Source: Ceratothoa steindachneri
Taxonomy: Eukaryota > Arthropoda > Malacostraca > Isopoda > Cymothoidae
Assembly (NCBI GenBank): GCA_963969495.1
Contig: OZ018318.1
Coordinates: 95,943,413 to 96,007,412 of the forward strand
DNA: 64,000 bases
Direction: 5' to 3'
Position 1 is the first letter of the stretch; every line of letters begins with the position of its first letter. Made by a program: the position numbers and the translations under genes. The notes under the pieces were generated by a model. It made no database searches. It worked only from the letters and a program-made list of their open reading frames with translations, and was not told the DNA's origin. Of this stretch, positions 1-12,504 are shown one piece after another.

Positions 1-239
1 CAGAATGAGGTCACCACATTGAGCTGGTGAAAGCATGGTAACATAGGCGAGAAGGCGGCTGACGCTGTTATCACTCGCCCAGCTGTATTTGCAAAGGGAC
101 CATTGTCATCTCCCCCCTCCCCTAATGTGGCCACCTCTTCGCGAGCATACGCGTCTTTCTGCCGAAAGATTAGAATCCGTTCGACATTTCTGCGAACGTT
201 ATCAAGATTCCCCCTTCCCCCGAAGGAGTCGCCGACTTT
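1..239. other. GC-richer unassigned patch
   Basis: This stretch has more G+C than the sequence to its right and contains C-runs near 108-121 and 211-222. No ORF or motif is recognisable. Its texture resembles the LTR-like blocks elsewhere in the window (for example 12754-14065), so it may be the end of an LTR element, but I found no second copy. Confidence 0.3.
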
Positions 240-247
240 TTACTCAA

Positions 248-426
248 GATTGTAGGACAAGAGTTTGACAAAGGAGATATTGTTCTAGAATATAAAGATG
301 GAAATCTGAAGAAAGTTGCTGAAACTGATAGAAATTAGGACTCCTTACAGTAAGGTCCCTTTGAGATTCTGGCAAAGAACTAATGGTTACAACTTTCTTT
401 GCAGCAAAGAGATCAAAAATCTGTAA
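248..426 (+). repeat. Internal direct repeat, copy 1
   Basis: This segment recurs at 1396-1568 in the same orientation with clear similarity from GATTGTAGGACAAGA through CTGTAA. In copy 1 the residues DIVLEYKDGNLK and a following WQRT-GYNF motif fit the stretch that normally lies just before the Helitron N domain, so copy 1 is in its native place. Confidence 0.85.
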
Positions 427-429
427 AAG

Positions 430-1360
430 TAATAACAAGAAAATATCTGCTCAGGATTTTTATGCCTATAGAGTCAAGGTTAGGCAGGACAATTTCCATT
501 TGCTCTTGAGATTTAAGCACGTTCTCAATGAATTCTTAGTTGATATGTAGGCCAATATTGAGTCAGAGAGACTGTTGTTCATGATGTTGCATCAAAAATA
601 GCTCAGAGCAGAGGGCTACCTCTACCTAAAAGCTGCAGATTTAGGTGATGGCACTGCAAAAACTGTCGAACAAATGTTGATTCTGCCTTTTTATTTTACT
701 GGACCTCCTAGGAACACGCAGGAGAGAGTACAAGATACAATTTGTTATGTTATGGCAAATCTGACTTATTCATTACCTTTACATGTAATCCTACATGGAA
801 AGAAGTGCAAGAGAATTTTCTTCCTGGACAATCTGCTACAAACAGACATGAAATTGTGGCAAGAGTATTCAAACTTATAGTGGATAAACTCATAGATCTG
901 ATTATTAAGGAAAGCTCCTTTTACAAGTGAGTTGTCATACATATGTATACAATTTAGTTGCCAATTCCCCGCTTGCCACATGCCCATTTGCTAATTTAGC
1001 TGAAGGACAAAATAAGTTCCATTGAGATTGACCTTATAGTCAGGGCAGAATTACCTGATACTGAAACAGATCCAATGCTGTTTGAAATCATTCACAAGAA
1101 TATGATCCATTGACCATGTGGTTCTATTAATCCAAATGACCCATGTATGGTAGGCGAAAGCCGCATCAAAACTATCCAAGGGACTTAATTAAGGAAAGAC
1201 GGAGTGATTCAAATGGATATCAAATCTATTAAAGAAGAACAGCAGAAGATGGAGGATATTCATTCGCTGTCAAAGAAAATGGAAATTATATTGTTGTAAT
1301 CAACAAGTGGGTGGTTACGTATAAACTATTCCTTTGAAAAAACATTCAATGCCCACATCA
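430..1360 (+). pseudogene. Helitron-like N (Rep) domain, broken
   Basis: Several frames carry pieces of the N-terminal domain of Helitron replicases. About 440-520 gives AQDFYAYRVKVRQ; about 672-740 gives LPFYFTGPPRNTQERVQD; about 742-930 gives KSDLFITFTCNPTWKEVQ followed by an LPGQ and VARVFKL segment; about 1047-1150 gives ELPDTETDPMLFEIIHKN followed by the conserved MIH-PCG and NPNDPCM motifs. In intact elements this domain precedes the HUH endonuclease that nicks DNA for rolling-circle transposition. At least three frame changes and several stops separate the pieces, so no protein can be made. The order and strand of the blocks make the assignment safe; the edges are approximate. Confidence 0.85.
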
Positions 1361-1395
1361 TTATGGAATTTTGCAACAGTGTGGAATCGACATTT

Positions 1396-1568
1396 GATTG
1401 TAGGACAAGAATTCGAATAAAGAGATATTTTCTAGAATATAAAGATGGAAATCTGAAAGAGTTGTTAAAACTAATACAACTTATGACTCCTTACAGTACC
1501 ATTTGATATTCTGGCAAAGAACTGATGGTTATAATTTTTTTTGAAGCAAAGAGATCCCAAAACTGTAA
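1396..1568 (+). repeat. Internal direct repeat, copy 2
   Basis: Second copy of the 248-426 segment. It sits between the Rep-domain relic and the helicase relic, where it does not belong in a normal Helitron protein. Copy 2 has more frame damage than copy 1. It marks either an unequal recombination inside the element or the junction of two Helitron copies. Confidence 0.85.
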
Positions 1569-2625
1569 CATCATGTTGAATCATAATGTTTGGGACGAAT
1601 GCACTATGGCTCACAGAAATGCTTTTGAAGCTTTGGATAAAACACTGCAAGAAATTAGGCAAAACAACCAGCTTATGGACGGAGTGACCCTTCCTTTGTC
1701 AGGAGACTTCAGACAAACTATTTCAGTGATTAAGAGTGGAACTCAAAGCCTCGTTAAAGAATTCCTCCATTTGGAGTGATGTTTAAAGACTGTCCTTGTA
1801 TAAAAATATGACACTTCCCTATATAGAGATGTCAATGCTGGGATATGTGCTTGTCAACTTATGGAGCTAAGAAGTGTACAATTCAAAATAATGCAGATGG
1901 GGATATTTCACTTTCAGGAGGGTGTGAAATTTTAGTGAAGGATATTGAAGAACTAAAACTTAGGCCTTATCCAGACCTACAACATCACTTCCCAAACAAG
2001 AACTGGCTCTATCAAAGGGCAATGCTAGCCCCAAGAAATGAAATAGTGCATGCCCTAAACTGGAGACTTATTCAAGAATTGCCAAAAGAGATCAAAGATT
2101 ATTTCTCTTATGATTGTACTGTTGACCCTAACCGAGCAGTTAACTATCCCACTGAGTTCCTTAACTTCTTTGATTCTCCTGGAATGGCTTCCCATAAGCT
2201 TTACTGAGAGAAGGAGCGCCAGTGATGTTGTTAAAAAAATTGAATCTTTCGAAGCTATATAATAGAAAAGACTAATTGTGAAAATAATGATGCCTCACCT
2301 TCTTCAAGCGGAAATTTTAACTGGTTAGGGGGAAGAAGAATAGGTTCTCATTCCACGGATTCCACTGATAACTCCAGATATGCCATTTGAATTCAAAAGA
2401 CTGCAATTTCCTATTAGAGTAAGCTTTGTAATCTCTATCAACAAATCGCAAGGCCAGTCCACTTAAGGTTGTGGGACTTCATTTGCTACAGCCTTCCTTT
2501 TCTCATGCTCACCTGTATGCTGGATGCTCAATAGTTAGAAATGGGAAAATCTATTTATTCACACACATAATAGTAATTGAAAGACAAAAATGTTGTATAT
2601 CCTGCTGCTTTGCAGTATTTGACAT
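1569..2625 (+). pseudogene. Helitron PIF1-like helicase, broken
   Basis: The open stretch ending at 1779 holds the Walker B region VWDECTMAHR followed by LSGDFRQT, hallmarks of PIF1-family helicases fused to Helitron replicases. The second open stretch, 1845-2207, holds the segment around YQRAMLAPRNE and AVNYPTEFLN typical of the middle of the same domain. After 2207 the match continues in other frames through FEFKRLQFP (about 2390) and SINKSQGQS-like residues (about 2430), ending near 2625. The two main pieces are separated by a frame change around 1780-1850. The Walker A region, which should lie upstream, is not visible. In an active element this enzyme unwinds DNA during rolling-circle transfer. 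Confidence 0.88.
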
Positions 2626-2640
2626 TATTTGGTTTAGTAA

Positions 2641-5383
2641 ATTTTAGTAATGTCAACATGTTTTATTACATTTAAATCAATACCAATTGTGTTGGTATTT
2701 AACAGTTGATCTCATAATTTAATGTTAAATCAATAAATTTTCCTGTGCTTTGTGATTAAAAATTTTTATGTTTTTTAAAATAAGTTTCGGGCAAAACGTA
2801 CCCAGTTTGCTCTGCAAGATGTATCGTTAAACTCAGCCTGGGAGATGCTAGAAACACAAATTTTGATTAACCTCATATAGTTTACGTATAAGAAAGTAGT
2901 ACGGGATTCTTAATGTAATTAGCCTCTTCATATAATATAAATAATATTTCCATAAATGGTTTCTTTTATTGAAGAGTGACTACGTGTAAATTTCAAAAGG
3001 GAATAACACTCAAAAATGAAAAGGATGTTGGATCTCTACTTCTCAATGTGACGGAATGCAAATAGGGCTCGAATGATACCCGTACAAAACCGAATGCCGT
3101 GACGAGTGCACCCAACTACTAGTTAAGACATAAACACAACTAAGCAACGCTTAGTTAGAATGGAACATCGTTTAAATTAGGCTTATTAGATTAAATGTTA
3201 ACCAGAGGATGCGGGTGATAATTTTATGAAAAAAAAAATTATCATAATATATAACCATATAGTCTGAAATGTGCTGTTTCTGCATTTTAATAATTTTTCT
3301 AAACGAGAGATTAAATATCACGAGAGTATTGGGATGCTTTTAGAACCATAGAGCTTGTATGTGATAGGGTTAGGGAGCTTTTAAATGATAAGCGACTTCA
3401 AGAGATGGTAAAAAATTCCAGTGGAAGAACCTTCGATCCTAAGGAGATATTGTGTTTTAGAGGGCGAGTCTGTGGGTAGATTTTATTTGTTCTCTGCTAG
3501 ATTAGAGGTTGAGTAAGCTACCGGAAATTAAGCAACCCATGTTTAAATCTCTGCTTAGAAATATAAATGATTTTCCTGTCTCCTCAATATGGTTTGCTTT
3601 CAGTGCACCCTCTGCTATTCTCTTTGATCTTTATCTCCCAATGTACTTTGCTTTTCCCCTTAAAAAATGTGCAGTTTCGTGTTTCATATATTAATTCACT
3701 CTAATTATCTTTGATGAACGTTGGCTGGCATCTTTTTTCTATCATAGTAGACATTTTCTGAGGTGAATTTTCTGTAAATGAATCAATACGATGACGAAAT
3801 TCAATCGTCCAAAAATTTCGAAAAGGCAAGCTGTGCTAATTGTGATTCACGCCGTGAGCTCCTATCCGAAGATCTGCTAGGGTATTAATCTGAGGACCGT
3901 GAAAGAGATCAGAATAGAGTTCAATAAGTCATAATATGCTTACTAAGGTACAGAGGCTTGAGAAACCTAATTGAATTCGTTTTAATATACACCATCCTGC
4001 ACTTACATCCGCGATCCAGGCTACTTACGATAGCCTTTCGGCATGGTAAATAAGGCCTATAAAATATGTTTGACAATTTACAACCATTATTAGACTCTTC
4101 TACAGCTATGAAAAGTTCGTAGCAGCTGCTCTATCTTGTTTTTTCTTTTTCAAAGCCTTAGTATAACCAGATGTTGAAAATTCAACAAGTGAAGACGCTC
4201 AGGACAGAAATCCTTTGCATGCTTAGTTGAGCACCAGAAAAGCTATCTCCTTACATTTCTAAATAGCCTTCTCCACGAAAGATTCTTCCATTTGTCGGAT
4301 CTTTTATCTTCGAGCCTAATCTGCTATACGAAAAATCAATGATTCATTTAAGGTTGATGTTTCGAAAGTTATCATCAGGTATTTTTCTCTCCAATATCAA
4401 TGAGTTAAAAGGCAAAGAATATTCTTTCGAAAATGTTATTTACTTAAATCTAGCACCATAATCTACCTATTCAAATACATTTACTTTACCACTATAGCTA
4501 TAAAATCTAGGATTTAAAAACGTTCAAAACACCACAATTTTTGTGTCACACTGTAAAAATCACAGGCCACTTCTTTATCTAAATCGCACACCTAAACGGA
4601 GGACGTAATAGAAACTTTCAATATGATTCGTGGAAATAATTAATGCTTTAACAGCTGAATTAACCTATCACAGTGAAAACCAAGATATTTGGTGAATATC
4701 TACTAATTTCTTGAAAATGCGATGTAACCCTCCCTAAATTATAATATTTATGTATTAATGGAGTTTTAGATACATTGCCTTTACTCATACATATACTCCT
4801 CCATACATATTAGGATTACAGTTATGATAAAAGCCCTTGTCGATTCTACCTATTGGGAGTAGGAGAAAATTTGTTCATAGGAATTGTGCGATTAATTGAG
4901 GTGATTAAGATTTAACAACTTAATATACATTTGAAAATTAATAAGCAGTGGACCAAACTTATATAATTTTAAGAAGCAAAAACCGCCGTGACATAGACCA
5001 GAGAGTTCGGCAAAATGTTTCTAAAGTGTTGAGGGCAAGGGTAGTGAAAATATGTATAACGGATACCAAAATAGCGTTTCGCAGAGAATAATCGAACTAA
5101 CTGGAGTGCTAGGAATAAAATGGAACCACAATTTCCCTGGTAAGGCTGTAAAATCCTTCATGACGGATACAGAACACCATAGGTCAGAAAAATAATTTGT
5201 GAATTAATGGAGATATATAAATCATTTATGAGAATTGGAAGAAATATTGAGATGAAAAAATCTTATGAAAGGTAATAGACTTATTATCATTTTAATCATT
5301 TCATTATGGTTTTTCGCTTTTTATAAGATAATACATTTAGTTTCCAAACATGAGATTTCATGGACATGGGAGTAGAGAAATGA
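2641..5383. other. AT-rich stretch without recognisable genes
   Basis: Short ORFs only (for example 3509-3694, 61 codons with no recognisable motif). No convincing coding, RNA or transposon signature was seen on either strand. Confidence 0.5.
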
Positions 5384-5423
5384 GATGGGGGCCGTCTTGC
5401 TGATTGGAATAATTGAGGGAGGA

Positions 5424-5556
5424 ATAAAAAAAGAAAGACAGAGAGATAAATTTATGGATGCTGTGACGAGACTGGCGGGGGGACATCTTAACACTGCAGA
5501 ATTGTTACAGCTAAAACGAGACAGTCAGGTGGCGCTCCATGGTTGCCGAAGGTCAA
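5424..5556 (+). pseudogene. LINE reverse transcriptase C-terminal tail
   Basis: A 76-codon open stretch starting at 5385 contains a basic run, then KFMDAVTRLAGG and LLQLKRDSQ. This resembles the extreme C-terminus of several LINE reverse transcriptases, where a K-x-M-D segment is followed by an R-D-R-x-x-W segment. Here the final R and W are replaced. The upstream RT domain is absent, so this is at most a 5'-truncated tail. The 1.4-kb repeat that begins at 5556 follows directly and could be the 3' region of the same element, although copy B of that repeat lacks this tail. Assignment is by short similarity only. Confidence 0.45.
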
Positions 5557-6958
5557 TTCGAACAATACCTAACTATCGAAATAATCATTTGCTTAATAAT
5601 GGTATTGGGAAGTGAGGGACTCTTAAGGAGTTCTGAAATTGAAGTAAAAAGATTTAGAAATACAGTTAGTATTCATATTCCAATAGAAAAATAAAATGGA
5701 TCAGAAATACTTTATTTAAATTTTTCAGAAATGGTTTGCTCAAACTAAGGATGGTAATAAACAATAATACCTCATAAAAGAGTATCGGTTATAAACAACA
5801 TGAATCTTAATCCATTCTGAAACCTAAGTAAATCTCGTTACAATATCTTTCCCTAATATTTCAGGTTTATTAAACTCTACTTGATTAGTGGGAAGCAATC
5901 GCTTTAAATAAGTACGAAATAATAATAAATTTTTCCCCTTACCCCCTTCTTGCAACCCTTCTAACATAAGCACGCTCACTCTTTCATTCTCTTTACATGC
6001 TCCTACCAAATCAAATGCTCCTCACATCATATTACCTCTCACCCAATTGTATCTCAATTCCTTAATATTTTTCACTTCACAACTGTATCAAATTGTCTTT
6101 CTTGGACACATCCTACTAAAAGTTTCTTGGTTCAAGTATGGATAATCCATCCCTTTTCATTTGCAATTTTGGGTAGATATCATCTTTACTTGTTAAAATT
6201 GACGCATTAGGAAAAAAATGTATCGGAAATATTCTTATATCAGAGGTCGTGAGATTAATATACCTATGAAAAATGTCACTGATCAGGTTATTTTTCGTGG
6301 AATCCCACTAAATATGGAGGGTTAGATAAAATTGTGCAAATTGAATAAGGTTGTTTTCATCCATAAACGAACCAACATCCGGAGAATGTCTCTTATACTG
6401 CTTTATATTTGTTCAGAATGGTTGTTTTATATATGTCTCCATCAAAATACAGAGTAACCAATGTGAAGCTTATCGACTAATACAAATTGACTTTACATAT
6501 ACCGTAAATCATGAATTAATGTTACTTTTAAATAATTAATGTTAAATAATTCTTTAAAAATTTAAACATCAAAGATAAAAAGGATTATTTTAACTTTTAT
6601 CATTATGTCAGCCTGCTTTACTTTACTTGGATTCCCTATTCTTACAAAAATACACTAAACTTAAAGCTAGCTTATTATCAAGTATCTGTAGTGCACAATT
6701 CCACAATCAAAACATGAACAATATTTGAGTTTTCAAATCATAGATTAAATAAGATTGATTGCGCTGAAATCTTGTTTGCTAGAGATAGCTTATTGTCAAT
6801 ACCTTTAACACTGGTGACGACAGACGAAAATTGCTTGCCATATCTTAACTTTTTTATAGGAAATTCATCCACATAAGGACTAAACAAGGTAGGGTACGGA
6901 TGATCACCTGACGAGCGGTACTGGTGAATGCATAGGTTAGATAACATAGGAATAAGAT
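5556..6958 (+). repeat. 1.4-kb dispersed repeat, copy A (uninterrupted)
   Basis: The sequence from the ACCTAACTATCG region at about 5560 to about 6958 recurs collinearly at 12505-15520. Matching blocks are visible at 5556-5815 with 12505-12752, 5816-6720 with 14066-14930, and 6735-6958 with 15306-15520. It carries no convincing ORF; the short ORFs at 5824-6009, 6351-6539 and 6738-6947 have no motifs. It could be a long 3' UTR, a non-autonomous element or a segmental duplication. Copy A shows the arrangement before the insertions seen in copy B. Confidence 0.85.
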
Positions 6959-8160
6959 AAACATTTAGAAATTGTCAGGATCGAAGGCAACCTCAAGTAC
7001 AAGCGGAAATCCGAATTATTCATGCTCTTCAGTGAAGGGGGGCCGACGAATGAAGTATAAAAGTGGATTCTATAATAGTAGTTTCGCCCTTTGATGAGAG
7101 GTCCTATAGTGTTTTTATTTTTTTTATTTTCTCCCCGTAGTCTCTTTAGTCTGAATGGTTATATTCTCTGTCGCGAATAGCCTTAACGAACTACAGGGTA
7201 TTTTATTACAAGATAAAGTGAATTATCACCGGAATACTGAAACCTACCATACTCAGTATGTTCGGTTGCTAAATACTCGTATATAGGTGTAATAAAGAAG
7301 AATTACATACAATTAGAAGTTGAAACACTCCTGATATTGGCTTATTTAAAGAGCCACCTTCACTTAACCGTGGAAGAGATTGCTGGCCATTTGGGGAAAG
7401 CAGTTCCTTTCATTTCCATTATGTTTTTTTATGGATGAGCTATAAATTAATTATAATTGTTATGACGTTGTTTTTGAAGCACCTTGATTCGTACCGCAGT
7501 CGAGGAGCTTATTTTCAACTTTACTCAAAGGAATTCAAATTCATAGAGGATTTAAGTTGTAAACACAGTTATTCTTAAGATCCTCATGCATTAGGCAATT
7601 CTGAAGCTTTTTCCCTAAAGGATCCTAGATGCTCTCTCATTTTTGTAATTTCACTCTCTATAATGGCCTATCATTAACTCGCTCTCTTTGATTGCAATAA
7701 TAATTTGTAGGTATTCGTTCCTTTACGTAAATTATTCAACACATTTTCACTCCTTCAAACTACACTTCTAAGGTTGGATTTCATAACCGTGTAATACTAT
7801 AAATAGATTGTTTACTGCATAAACTCATGTTTGCATGGGCTTACTTTTTTCATTAAAAAAAGCTTGTTTCTAAAAATAGACCAATAACTAATTTAATAAC
7901 CAATAATTTTGATATAGATTATCTATAAATGTTTACTTAAACTTTAGAATTTTTTAAAACAAATGGTGAAGTTAAAAAAAAATATGATTATTGAATGTTT
8001 GCAATACAATATTTTAAAAGAATTTTTTTGGGGGGGGTGAAGGTCAGAAACTTTATTAAAATTTGAGGATTTTTTTTGTATATTCGAAGGTTTGATCTTT
8101 TTTCTAAAGGAGATTTTAATATGGATATTTTGAAGAATTATCGTTACCGCTGTACCATAT
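6959..8160. other. AT-rich stretch without recognisable genes
   Basis: Only short ORFs without motifs; homopolymer tracts occur around 7110-7130 and 7970-8095. Confidence 0.5.
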
Positions 8161-8600
8161 CCTCTAGGACGCCGGCAGCCAAGGAATTTAATATTTATTG
8201 ATAAGTCCATGGTTAAACTAGGATTAGTACGTAGTGAGGGCTCCACTCCTTTCTAGGTTGACTAAGCAATAGCCACTTTTGATGCCTGGCTCGCCCTAAG
8301 GTGTGTTACTCACTTTGGTGTCACGTTTACTCTGCTCCAGACTTTATTCAGTAAAGCTGGCATTGCTCACTACCACAATTTGGAGTTGTAGAGCCACCAC
8401 ACCTGGTTTAGTCCATCAGCTGAGATAGTAGCTCGGGATGTGGCCGTTGTTCTAAGCTAACAACTAATTGGAGCCACAGGTGACAGTTTAAGGGTGAGTA
8501 TCATTGGTAGGGTAACTTTCCAGGCTCTGAAGGTACGGCTGCTGCGGCCTTCCTTCTCTCTCGGACCTCAGTGACCCATGAAGGTTGTTCCTCTTCAAAG
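8161..8600. other. GC-richer unassigned block
   Basis: This 0.44-kb block has a clearly more balanced base composition than the AT-rich DNA on both sides and looks like part of an inserted element. No tRNA-type A or B box, reverse transcriptase or transposase motif is visible. The ORF at 8585-8911 begins at its right edge and has no recognised domain. Confidence 0.35.
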
Positions 8601-9098
8601 TGGCTATGGGCGTTCATAATCAGAGCACGCAAGTAGATTCTGTCCTTTGCACATTCCTCCAGTTATTTTGCAGCGATACCGTCGAGGGCTATGTTTACCT
8701 TCGCACAGGCCTTAAAACGCTTGTGATGCCTACCTTGCTTTCGCTTTCCACTATCATTGAAAAAGATAAAAAAGGGACCTGTTATGTTAAAAAAATAGGT
8801 AAGAAGGTGCTAATTTATCTTAAGGTATACAAGGTCATTTTATCTTTATCGTGCGGTATACCAAGCATTTTTACCCTTCAGTGCTCTACAAAACTGATAA
8901 AAACGATTTAACTTAAATCTTTTAATTAGCACGAAACACTTCCTATATCATTTATAAATACCACAAACAATTATGTTGCATAAATTACATTATTTTCTAG
9001 CAAAAGTGATCAAGATGTGACAGGATAGCTCACTGCTAACGGATCTCAATTTGCTTAAAGTTATATTATGGCATACAACCATGATCGATCAATAGTAT

Positions 9099-9460
9099 GA
9101 GTGTGTGCTTCTGCCATTGGATCCAAATAATGTTCCTGATGATTCACTGTTAGGAAGGCAGACTTTCCTGTTAGACTTGCTGCTGTATCCATGGGTATTT
9201 CCATTACGAAAAAGAACAACACTTCTAAGAATTTTTCACAAACTTAGAGTAGCATTGTTAATAATAATGACCTGAGTGTGTGCTACTGTCATTCGATCCA
9301 CAAAATGCTCTTAATGATTAACCGTTAGAAAAGTAGATTAAGTAGACTTCCCCGTTAGTTTCTGCTGCATTCATGTGATTTTCTTTACGAAAAAGAACAC
9401 CAGTTCTAAAATTTGGCTAAGGCTCAAAATAGTAGCGTTAGTAGAAAATAAACCAGTTGG
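9099..9460 (+). repeat. Tandem repeat, about 175-bp unit, two copies
   Basis: The unit starts GAGTGTGTGCTTCTGCC at 9099 and again, diverged, at 9274 (GAGTGTGTGCTACTGTC). Shared landmarks include CATT-GATCCA, ACGAAAAAGAACA and AGTTTCTGCTGCAT-like segments. A third copy may begin at about 9456 (GGGTGTATGCT) but is lost soon after. No coding potential. Confidence 0.8.
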
Positions 9461-9717
9461 GTGTATGCTAGATTAGGTGCCAGATGGTTTAATAGAATAA
9501 TACGAGTATGGAAAATGACCTGTGATCTAGGCTAGTATTTTTCAACTTTGACCTTACCCGAGGTCATCTAATATTATGCCTATTTATTGCAATATTTCTC
9601 TTCTGGCATTTAGGCATCCTTACTCTAGGTAAATTGAGCATTTAAAGAATTTAATAACGTTTTTTAAGAAATATTTTTTAATTACAAAATAATATATTAT
9701 TCAGTAAAATAGATTCT

Positions 9718-10025
9718 TTTATTGTTCGTCAAAGGTTTTCCATCGCTTTAATAACCAGTGGACTCCAATCATGAAAAGTTCTTTCGGTTTTCAAGAAATA
9801 TTTTATGATATATTCTTCCACATCCTTTATATGAGAGTAAACTTTACCATTCAGGTGATGTTGTAATGAATTAAGGAAATATTAATCAAGGCTTGCGAGT
9901 TCAGGAAATATGGAAGATATGAAAAAAACTTAGCCTCAAGCATTGATTCTTCTCTTTGGTTAAACGTGCCACATGTGGGAGTATATTATCATGAATGATT
10001 ACAACACTGTTTGATTGATCTTGAA
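9718..10025 (-). pseudogene. mariner transposase C-terminal relic
   Basis: Read on the minus strand, the segment from about 10015 down gives VVIIHDNILPHVARLTKEK, which contains the second catalytic aspartate of mariner transposases in its usual HDN-x-x-PHVA setting. It is followed by a FPELASLDYYF-like stretch matching the S-P-D-L-A-P-S-D-Y/F-H-L-F block (third catalytic aspartate), then SLQHHLNGKVYSHIKDVEEY and a final V-H-W-L-L-K-R-W-K segment matching the G-I-x-K-L-x-x-R-W-x-K terminus. Frame changes separate the pieces. The N-terminal half and both TIRs were not found. In active elements the enzyme cuts and pastes the transposon at TA sites. Confidence 0.82.
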
Positions 10026-12504
10026 GTCATGGTTATTCAAAGATCTTTATTTATACCTGTAATTGTTTAACTTACCTCTCGGTCTACAGTAACTGTTCGC
10101 TTATTATTGATTAGCTCCTATTATTAATTAGCCCTCTTGATTCGGATACCAGATCTAGGAGTAGAATTGGGTGTTAGTGTTCTATCAAATCATCGTCTTT
10201 TGCGCTTAATATTGCAACAAACAACCAACTTCTCATCTCTCCTAACAATTCTGTCTAGAACTGGCTACCAGACATTTTGTGCCAGGACGAAGAAATATTC
10301 ACAGATTTTGCACCAACACAATTTTTCAGGTTAACATAAATAGGATTACTAGCATATAAGTGCAGAGCATGAACACGTCTTTACGATAGCTTACTAAATA
10401 CCTTGGAATGACACATTTAACTTACAAAAGTTCTCAGCCAATTTGGAACAATTAAAACAACTCTAATATTTATTTTTCTATAGTCAATGATAATTCAGCT
10501 GACTAAGTAATATAAATGCAAATATAATTTCATTGCGCAGTTATAAATTGGTTATTGCATGAGTGTTAGACAAACTCGAATTAGTTTTAAGATCATGAAT
10601 GTTAAATAAGCTACAGATTTCAGTTCCTCTTTAGCGTGATTCCTACCAAAATTGGCTTCCAACCTTTGAGTGTTTCTGCTTTATTGTGATTATTACCTAA
10701 TCACATTTAGCATCTGGCAGCCATTCACAAAGCGAATTTCGCTTTGAGACTGAAAATAATCTGGCTACATTGCATAAAGAAAATTTTGTCTTAAAACTGG
10801 ACACCAGCTGGCAGTTTAGAAATGTTTGCTCCTATTCTTTAGTAAGTTAAACAACCCTAGAAAAATGTATATACGAGAATTCTAGATTAAATTGCTTTCA
10901 AGTGAAAGAGATGTAGGTACAAGTATCTATCTACTTGATTGAAACTATTTACTGCGAGAAAAGTATACTTGAAAAAATGGGACGGACTTGTTTACTTAAC
11001 TACTATAAAATACGAGGAAAGGATATGCAACAATGTAGATGAAGGAGAAATGGTTACCATGCCTTTCTCTCAGGTTAAGGCACATCAGTTTTTTTAGTAA
11101 ACAGATCTAAGTGGAAAATTGCATTGAAACCTGAAGATTTGAGATATTGTTGAACTTATTTTTTATGGCCTATTGATTTGTCATGTTCAAAAGTTTTACA
11201 GTTGACTGGTATATCAACTATTTTTGTAACTGGCTCAGCTTACTACCGCGGCGGTTGGAGGGGCAAAATTGTTAGAACAAACGACAGGCGAGTTCAAATA
11301 GATGAAGTAAGATTTGCAAGACGTCGCAAAAACATGGGAACGGGTTTTGACAGGCGACAAAGGAGCAGATAAATTGGATCCCAAAATATGATTAACAATC
11401 GGAATCATATGTTGGCATATTGATGGGCCTTGAACTTTTGGTTGATGCAAAGTAGATGAGGTGAGTTTTTCCACACTCTTTTAAAAGAGAGATTCAGTTA
11501 TATTATTACTCATCATTGAAAGGAAATTGGCCAAGGGATCACAGACAAACTCGGACGAGTGGACTGCATATCGCAGGCTTTCACAAAAGCGATATGATTA
11601 TCAAACTGTAACCCACCAAATAAAACAGTCTGGTTGAAATTAAAATCAAGATACTGCAGAAAAAACGTGCAGTGTCAGGTTAGAAGCTTTCAAAGGCGAA
11701 ATATGCCAACAGACTTTTTGATTTCTGATCGACATTAATAATTTTTTTCAATCAGATTTAATTTTTTTCCAATGATTATTTCATTATTCACATGTCTCTA
11801 ACAAATAAAATGTTTAAACTTTTAATCAAACTATGTTGGGGGTAATTAAAGATAGCAATACATCTTAAAAAAGGTGACTGGTAAGTATCTTGCTAACAGG
11901 ACACCAAATATTTTTGGATTAAGATAATTTTATGTGATTAGAGAAGATTTAGATTTTCATAGTGTTTTGAATTTAAAATAATTTTAGCCTTAAGCAATTA
12001 GGAACAAAATATAATCTAAAATTAAGAATAGTAGTAAAGTGAATAGGTTAAACATTTCCTCTAAAATAAGAACTTTATTTAGCAATATATTCATAAAGTT
12101 TCGTTTAAGAAAGGACAAGTTCAAAAATTTAATGTTCTAAACGACTTTAATCATAACTTTGTTTCCTTTTATAGATGCAGTTTGGTGTCTAAGTCATCTT
12201 TGCATTCATTCATTCTGTTATTTAAATGTGATGCATGAAGATTCGATCGTTAGTGTGAAAATATATTGGGTTTTCCTTAATGTATTATTAGCAAAAAAGA
12301 AAAGTATTATTAAAAAAATCAGCAAACCCTGTTCTTTTGGAAGAAAGATATTGGTATTAAATGCTGTCGTAATTGCATATATTCACGTTATTAGCTTTAT
12401 TAACGAATCTTCGTTACATTTGAGACAGATTTTAAACACGGCTCTATGAATTATACAGGTTTGGTACTTTTATATGAAGGCTTCTAAAAATGTGGTACGT
12501 AAAA
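10026..12504. other. Stretch without recognisable genes
   Basis: Contains short ORFs only (10137-10334, 11178-11372, 12159-12449), none with a motif I recognise. One small palindrome lies at 10728-10746. No promoter or RNA gene could be supported. Confidence 0.5.

Larger units (their letters stand above)
240..2640 (+). mobile_element. Helitron relic (Rep/helicase coding region)
   Basis: Degenerate stretches of a Helitron replicase appear in the expected order: the Helitron-like N domain at about 430-1360, then a PIF1-type helicase at about 1569-2625. Both are on the plus strand and broken by stops and frameshifts. Most of the segment between the Rep domain and helicase motif II is missing, including any visible Walker A motif. 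Its place is taken by a second copy of the 248-426 segment. I could not define the 5' TC or 3' CTRR termini; a weak GGG...CCC hairpin near 2790-2805 is the only 3'-end candidate. Autonomous Helitrons are usually 5 kb or more, so this one is heavily deleted. Confidence 0.85.

Noticed and set aside
12159..12449. 96-codon ORF in AT-rich DNA
   Set aside because: No motif and composition typical of random AT-rich sequence.
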